Below are positions 59,876 through 64,000 of a DNA stretch of 64,000 nucleotides, piece after piece. Positions within the stretch are counted from its first letter, which is position 1. Every line of letters begins with the position of its first letter. Source of the DNA: Actinoplanes sp. SE50/110. GTDB taxonomy: Bacteria > Actinomycetota > Actinomycetes > Mycobacteriales > Micromonosporaceae. Both the position numbers and the translations under genes were made by a program. The stretch lies in assembly GCF_900119315.1 (NCBI RefSeq), contig NZ_LT827010.1, positions 5,241,001 through 5,305,000 on the forward strand, written 5' to 3'. The notes under the pieces are model-generated. The model saw only the letters and a list, made by a program, of their open reading frames with translations. It had not been told where the DNA came from and made no database searches.

Positions 59876-60867
59876 CACTGCTCCCAGTTGAGGTCGTCGA
59901 CGGCGTCGAGCACCCGGTCCACGCCGGGCAGCTGGAAGTGCTCCAGCTTCGGCGGCGGGTACGGGATGTCGAAGCCGGTCACCCGGCGGATCGGTGCGGC
60001 CAGGCTGGTGAAGCAGCGCTCGGTGATCCGGGCGACGACCTCGGCGGACACCCCGGCGAAGCCGGCCGACTCGGCCACCACCACGGCCCGCCCGGTCGAC
60101 GCGACCGCGGCGCACACCGTGGCGTCGTCGAACGGCACGATCGACCGCAGGTCGACCACCTGCAGACTGCGTCCCTCGACCTCGGCGGCCGCGGCGGCCT
60201 CCAGCGCCACCGGCACCGAGGGTCCGTAAGCGATCAGGGTCGCGTCGGTGCCCGCGCGGCGGATGACGGCACTGCCGATGCCGGGCGCACGGACCGGGAA
60301 CTCGATCTCCTCCTTGCTCCAGTAGAGCTTCTTCGGTTCCAGGAAGACCACCGGGTCGGGATCCTCGATGGCGGCCCGCAGCAGCGCGTACGCGTCGCCC
60401 GGCGTAGCCGGCGCGACGACCTTCAGCCCCGGCGTGTGCGCGTAGTACGCCTCCGACGAGTCGCAGTGGTGCTCCACCCCGCCGATCCCGCCGGCGTACG
60501 GCACCCGGATCACCATGGGCAGCGACACCCGTCCGCGGGTCCGGTTCCGCATCTTCGCCACGTGGCTGACGATCTGCTCGAACGCCGGATAGGCGAACGC
60601 ATCGAACTGCATCTCGACGATCGGGCGCATGCCGTTCATCGCCATCCCGACGGCCATCCCGACGATCCCGGACTCGGCCAGCGGTGTGTCGAAACAGCGC
60701 GTGTCGCCGAACTCCGCGGTCAGCCCGTCGGTGATCCGGAAGACCCCGCCGAGCGCACCGACGTCCTCCCCGAACAGCACCACCGTCGGGTCGTCCGCCA
60801 TCGCGTCGCGCAACGCCTGGTTGAGGGCCTGGGCCATGGACAGTTTCTCGTGGACGACGGTGGCCAT
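59875..60867 (-). CDS. 2-oxoacid dehydrogenase E1 beta subunit
   Basis: 330 aa. Transketolase-like pyrimidine-binding domain: VVLFGEDVGALGGVFRITDG, DTPLAESGIVGMAVG, MQFDAFAYPAFEQIVSH; the C-terminal transketolase domain has VVDLRSIVPFDD. With E1alpha it decarboxylates a 2-oxoacid using TPP. Start ATG 60867 overlaps the E1alpha stop (TGATG). BkdB-type sequence features and Lrp neighbour favour branched-chain substrates. Confidence 0.92.
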   Translation of the reverse strand: MATVVHEKLSMAQALNQALRDAMADDPTVVLFGEDVGALGGVFRITDGLTAEFGDTRCFDTPLAESGIVGMAVGMAMNGMRPIVEMQFDAFAYPAFEQIVSHVAKMRNRTRGRVSLPMVIRVPYAGGIGGVEHHCDSSEAYYAHTPGLKVVAPATPGDAYALLRAAIEDPDPVVFLEPKKLYWSKEEIEFPVRAPGIGSAVIRRAGTDATLIAYGPSVPVALEAAAAAEVEGRSLQVVDLRSIVPFDDATVCAAVASTGRAVVVAESAGFAGVSAEVVARITERCFTSLAAPIRRVTGFDIPYPPPKLEHFQLPGVDRVLDAVDDLNWEQ

Positions 60868-61946
60868 CAGAGGGCTCCTTCCCGGCTGAGCTCGTCGGCG
60901 ACCAGCGCGGCCTGTTCCCGCAGTTGCGGGGTGGGGGTGGCATAGACGTACGCGAAAAGGTCGTCGGGGTTGGGGGTGACGTCCCGATGCAGCCCGTCGC
61001 GCAGGTGCGCGGCCGCCCGCTCGGCGTCCGCGGTGAAACCGGCCTCGATCTCGTCGGTGAGCGCACCCCGATCCCGCAGGTGGGTGCGGAGCCGGGTGAT
61101 CGGATCGCGCTCCACCCACGCGGCGACCTCGGCCTCGTCGCGGTAGCGGGAGGCGTCGTCGGCGTTGGTGTGCGCCTGCATCCGGTAGGTGTGCGCCTCC
61201 ACCAGCTGCGGCCCCTCGCCGGCCCGGGCCCGGGCGACCGCCGCGCCCAGCACGCTGAGCAGCGCGGCCACGTCGTTGCCGTCGACCCGCTCGCCGGGAA
61301 TGCCGTAACCGATGCCCTTGTGGGCCAGCGACGGGGCGGCGCTCTGCCGGGACAGCGGCACACTGATCGCGTACTCGTTGTTCTGCACGAAGAAGACCAC
61401 CGGCGCGTGGAAGACCGCGGCGAAGTTCAGCGCCTCGTGGAAGTCGCCCTCGCTGGTGCCGCCGTCACCGCACATCGCCATCACCACGGTCGGCTCGCCG
61501 CGCAGCCGGGCCGCGTGCGCCACCCCGACCGCGTGCGGCAGCTGGGTGGCCAGCGGGGTGGCGTGCGGGGCCACCCGGTGCTCGTAGGGGTCGTACCCGC
61601 AGTGCCAATCGCCCTTGAGCAGGCTGAGCGCCTCCACCGGGTCGACACCCTTGACCACCGCGGCGACCGTGTCCCGGTAGGTCGGGAACAACCAGTCGGT
61701 CGCGTCCAGCACCTGCGCCGCGGCCACCTGGCAGGCCTCCTGCCCGTGCGACGACGGGTAGACGGCCAGCCTCCCCTGCCGGACCAGGGCGTACGCCTGG
61801 TCGTTGAGCCGCCGCGCGGTGATCAGCGCGGCGAGCGAACGGAGCAGCACGGCGTCTTCGGGCACCTCGCCGACGGCGGCGCCGCTGGGAGCGATCAGGG
61901 TCACCGGGCTGTCGGACGGCAAGAGCCGGCGGGGGTCAGGCGTCAT
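60867..61946 (-). CDS. 2-oxoacid dehydrogenase E1 alpha subunit
   Basis: 359 aa. TPP motif GDGGTSEGDFHEALNFAAVF, followed by VVFFVQNNEYAISVP; RQGRLAVYPSSHGQEA and HAVGVAHAARLRG also typical. ATG 61946 has no Shine-Dalgarno sequence, so the message may be leaderless. It heads the operon E1alpha-E1beta-E2-lipoate ligase and diverges from an Lrp/AsnC gene. Probably branched-chain 2-oxoacid dehydrogenase (supplying isobutyryl- and methylbutyryl-CoA for fatty acids and polyketides); pyruvate remains possible. Confidence 0.9.
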   Translation of the reverse strand: MTPDPRRLLPSDSPVTLIAPSGAAVGEVPEDAVLLRSLAALITARRLNDQAYALVRQGRLAVYPSSHGQEACQVAAAQVLDATDWLFPTYRDTVAAVVKGVDPVEALSLLKGDWHCGYDPYEHRVAPHATPLATQLPHAVGVAHAARLRGEPTVVMAMCGDGGTSEGDFHEALNFAAVFHAPVVFFVQNNEYAISVPLSRQSAAPSLAHKGIGYGIPGERVDGNDVAALLSVLGAAVARARAGEGPQLVEAHTYRMQAHTNADDASRYRDEAEVAAWVERDPITRLRTHLRDRGALTDEIEAGFTADAERAAAHLRDGLHRDVTPNPDDLFAYVYATPTPQLREQAALVADELSREGAL

Positions 61947-61983
61947 GCCGATATCGTGTGTCGCCGGTCACCTATGTTCCATA

Positions 61984-61996
61984 ATCTGAGACAGAT
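61984..61996. promoter_or_regulatory. ATCTG-AGA-CAGAT inverted repeat
   Basis: Lies between the divergent dehydrogenase operon and the Lrp gene, about 40 bases from the E1alpha start, in an AT-rich pocket. A candidate Lrp-family binding site or part of the promoter. Confidence 0.4.
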
Positions 61997-62077
61997 CGAG
62001 AAAATTGCGTTCCGCGGGCGGCTCCGCAGAGCCAACCGTCCAACCGGACGGCCCGCCGGACCCAGAGACGGAGACAG

Positions 62078-62518
62078 GTGGCCAGCGACCTCGACGACAT
62101 CGACCGGCGCATCCTCGCCGAACTCACCCGGGACGGGCGCCTGCCGATCCGGCAGCTCGCCGAGACCCTGCACATCTCGCGGGCCAACGCGTACGCCCGG
62201 GTGCAGCGTCTGCGCGAAGCCGGCGTGATCCGCGGCTTCCGCGCCGAGATCGACCACGTCGCGGCCGGCATGACGACATCGGCGTACGTCACCGTCAACC
62301 TGCACCAGGCCGAATGGCGCGAGGTCGGCGAACGCCTCCGGCACCTGCCCGGCGTCGTGCACATCGCCCTGGTCGGCGGCGAATTCGACGTGATCCTGCT
62401 GGTCCGCGCCCGGGACAACACCGACCTGCGACGACTCGTCCTCGACGAGATCCAGGGCATGCCCGGAGTGGTGAACACCCGGACCCTTCTGGTCTTCGAG
62501 GAGTTCGACCTCGCCTGA
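62078..62518 (+). CDS. Lrp/AsnC-family regulator
   Basis: 146 aa, GTG 62078 with GGAGAC upstream. HTH (DDIDRRILAELTRDGRLPIR, QLAETLHISRANAYARVQRL) and a RAM ligand domain (GVVHIALVGGEFDVILLVRA). In streptomycetes and pseudomonads an Lrp-family regulator (BkdR) controls the neighbouring branched-chain dehydrogenase; the arrangement here is the same. Confidence 0.9.
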   Translation: MASDLDDIDRRILAELTRDGRLPIRQLAETLHISRANAYARVQRLREAGVIRGFRAEIDHVAAGMTTSAYVTVNLHQAEWREVGERLRHLPGVVHIALVGGEFDVILLVRARDNTDLRRLVLDEIQGMPGVVNTRTLLVFEEFDLA

Positions 62519-62539
62519 CCGCGCACCTAGGATCGCGGC

Positions 62540-62920
62540 ATGAGCATTCCCGCGGAGATCATCGCGAGCAAGCAGATCAGCCTGACCACGTTCCGCAAGG
62601 ACGGCACGCCGGTCCCCACCGCGGTCTGGCACGTGGCGTCCGGCGACACCATCACCACGGTCTCCGCCGCGGCCGCCGGCAAGGTCAAGCGGATCCGCAA
62701 CAACCCGCGGGTCGAGATCACCGCCTGCGACGTCCGCGGCAACGTCCCGCCCGGCGCGCAGACCATCGCCGGGACGGCGGTGCTGCTCCCGGATTCGCAG
62801 ACCGACGCCGCCCGGCGGCTGCTGGAGAGCCGTTACGTCACGGCCCGGATCGGTGGCACGCTCGCCCGGCTGTTCCACATCAAGCGCCCGGCCGCCATCG
62901 GCATCGTCATCACCGTGTGA
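62540..62920 (+). CDS. PPOX-class F420-dependent oxidoreductase
   Basis: 126 aa. Split-barrel fold: SLTTFRKDGTPVPTAVWHV, GKVKRIRNNPRVEITACDV, and LFHIKRPAAIGIVITV. Family members reduce biliverdin or other substrates with F420, or bind flavin. Starts 22 bases after the Lrp gene; AGGA upstream. Substrate unknown. Confidence 0.85.
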   Translation: MSIPAEIIASKQISLTTFRKDGTPVPTAVWHVASGDTITTVSAAAAGKVKRIRNNPRVEITACDVRGNVPPGAQTIAGTAVLLPDSQTDAARRLLESRYVTARIGGTLARLFHIKRPAAIGIVITV

Positions 62921-62990
62921 GCGGCCGCCATCGTCGCCCGCATTTCGGCGATCACCACCCGTCAATGGATCAGACCTTTAAGGAATCGTC

Positions 62991-63383
62991 GTGAAAGCAT
63001 TCCGCGAAGCGGTCGAGGCGCGCGACAGCGCCGCCATCGAAGCCCTGCTCGCCGACAACGTCGTCTTCACCAGTCCGGTCGCCCACAAGCCCTATCCCGG
63101 AAAGCCGGTCACCGCCGCGATCCTGCGCGCCGTCCTGCGCGTCTTCGAGGATTTCCGGTACGTCACGGAACTGGCCGGCTCCGACGAGCGCGACCACGCC
63201 CTGGTCTTCCGGGCCACCGTCGGCGGCCGGGAACTCACCGGCTGCGACTTCCTGCACCTGAACGCCGACGGCCTGATCGACGAGTTCATGGTCATGGTCC
63301 GTCCGCTGTCCGCCGCGCAGGCCCTGGCGGAGGCCATGGCCGCCCAGTTCCCGCAGATCCAGCAGGAGGCCGCCCAGGGCTGA
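62991..63383 (+). CDS. SnoaL-like/NTF2-fold protein
   Basis: 130 aa, GTG 62991 with AAGGAA. FREAVEARDSAAIEALLADN, VVFTSPV, and ADGLIDEFMVMVRPLSAAQA fit the nuclear-transport-factor-2-like cone fold. These small proteins act as isomerases, hydrolases or binding proteins. Follows the F420 protein by 70 bases. No substrate evident. Confidence 0.8.
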   Translation: MKAFREAVEARDSAAIEALLADNVVFTSPVAHKPYPGKPVTAAILRAVLRVFEDFRYVTELAGSDERDHALVFRATVGGRELTGCDFLHLNADGLIDEFMVMVRPLSAAQALAEAMAAQFPQIQQEAAQG

Positions 63384-63437
63384 CCGACGGTCAGCCGCCG
63401 GTCCGGGCCCCTCCCCGCGGTCTCGGCCCGCGGTGCC

Positions 63438-63887
63438 TCAATCGTCGCTGTACTTCTTCACCGTCGCGGTGATCAGCGAGCCCTTCCGGACCCTGGAGCC
63501 GGCTTTGCGGTCCTGCGCCAGCACGACCCAGTTCGCGTCGATCACCGGCAGGCGGTGGGCGCCGGTGTCGTCCTTGGCCGGGGCGACGATCAGGCCGGCG
63601 GCGCGCCAGATGTCCTGGGCTGACTGGTAGTCCCGCCCGACCCCGTCGGGCACCCTGACCATGGCCGGAGCCTTCCTGGTGGCCGGTTTCCGGGAGGCCT
63701 CCCGGGTCGGCGTCGCGGTCGCCGGGTCCGGAGTCGCCGGGACGGCGACGGTCGCGGCGGCCGGCCGCACCGAGGCGGCCGCCGACGTCTGCTCACCGCG
63801 GGAACAGGCCCCGGCCAGCCCGACGACGACAATGACCACCAGCGCGCCCCCGAGACGAGCCAATCGCCGTTTCCGCTGCTTTTCCAT
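63438..63887 (-). CDS. Membrane-anchored or lipoprotein with one PASTA domain
   Basis: 149 aa from ATG 63887 (AGGA upstream); a longer frame to 63986 is rejected. Basic start (MEKQRKRRLARLGG), hydrophobic segment VVIVVVGLAGAC with Cys as a weak lipobox, a Thr/Ala/Pro linker, then a PASTA domain (VPDGVGRDYQSAQDIWRAAG, AGSRVRKGSLITATVKKY). PASTA domains bind peptidoglycan or beta-lactams in kinases and PBPs; here the domain stands alone on a linker. Role unknown. Confidence 0.8.
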   Translation of the reverse strand: MEKQRKRRLARLGGALVVIVVVGLAGACSRGEQTSAAASVRPAAATVAVPATPDPATATPTREASRKPATRKAPAMVRVPDGVGRDYQSAQDIWRAAGLIVAPAKDDTGAHRLPVIDANWVVLAQDRKAGSRVRKGSLITATVKKYSDD

Positions 63888-64000
63888 GCACTTTCCTAGC
63901 CTTGCAACGCCGTTTCCCAGCCCGATTCTATAAGGCCGCCACGGCCTCGTCCGGTCCCGATGCCGAAACTTTGGTATATGAATCATCGACTTTGGACGGA

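Noticed and set aside
63415..63433. CCGCGG-N7-CCGCGG as a terminator before the PASTA gene end
   Set aside because: Stem of only six bases, common by chance in this GC-rich sequence.

Overview
The window is about 70 percent GC. It has GTG starts, AGGAGG-like ribosome binding sites, many secreted proteins and lipoproteins, CBM2-tailed hydrolases, LAL/TetR/MarR/Lrp regulators and bacterial RHIM and ALF-repeat proteins. This points to a Micromonosporaceae actinomycete, most likely Actinoplanes or a close relative. That assignment is an inference from gene content and codon use, because no rRNA or other marker gene is present. I found no tRNA, rRNA, CRISPR array, intact insertion sequence or replication origin.

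Layout. 0-4.3 kb: the C-terminal part of a polymorphic toxin (Ala-rich stalk, Hint domain, toxin tip), its probable immunity gene, an 18-bp hairpin terminator and an EspI-like MinD/ParA ATPase. 4.4-12.9 kb: SDR, GGDEF-EAL protein, aldo/keto reductase, PL4 rhamnogalacturonan lyase, then a coupled lipoprotein pair (NodB-fold protein and beta-propeller). 12.9-14.6 kb: a divergent pair of DUF4360 secreted proteins. 14.8-19.7 kb: three surface-protein genes (WxL-like secreted protein, DUF916/WxL-interacting-like membrane protein, NHL propeller with the same C-terminal module). The third gene carries a frameshift and a 45-bp 3' tandem duplication. 19.7-24.7 kb: small hypotheticals, larB-larC for the nickel-pincer cofactor with an in-frame minisatellite at the LarC1/LarC2 boundary, a RHIM-motif protein and a DsbA/FrnE protein. 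24.8-31.4 kb (minus strand): DUF1996 protein with a duplicated insert, PAS-GAF-SpoIIE phosphatase, chemoreceptor and TetR regulator. 31.4-38.6 kb (plus strand): DHA2 efflux pump with three operator-like palindromes, membrane P-loop NTPase, tiny coupled ORF and LAL regulator.

38.6-49.1 kb: a gene remnant, a methyltransferase, a membrane protein, a xylan operon (GH11 xylanase plus CE4 esterase, each with a nearly identical CBM2) behind a CGAAACTTTCG palindrome and a TTGACA promoter, a PAS histidine kinase, an MFS transporter, a FUSC-like protein, and a 1.8-kb patchwork of broken genes with a recombinase-like tail. 49.1-57.9 kb: FG-GAP/lysozyme-like exoprotein, flavin monooxygenase and DODA dioxygenase translationally coupled under a MarR regulator, a 1150-aa RCC1-FN3 exoprotein and a SEC-C protein. 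58.0-64.0 kb: a tightly coupled E1alpha-E1beta-E2-lipoate ligase operon divergent from an Lrp/AsnC regulator (bkd-like), then a PPOX/F420 protein, a SnoaL-like protein and a PASTA protein.

How genes work together. The clearest units are toxin-immunity, the xylan-debranching operon, larBC, the 2-oxoacid dehydrogenase with its own lipoylation enzyme, and the proposed WxL-like surface complex. Exact start sites, family names for small proteins and all regulatory sites are read by eye and have not been tested.
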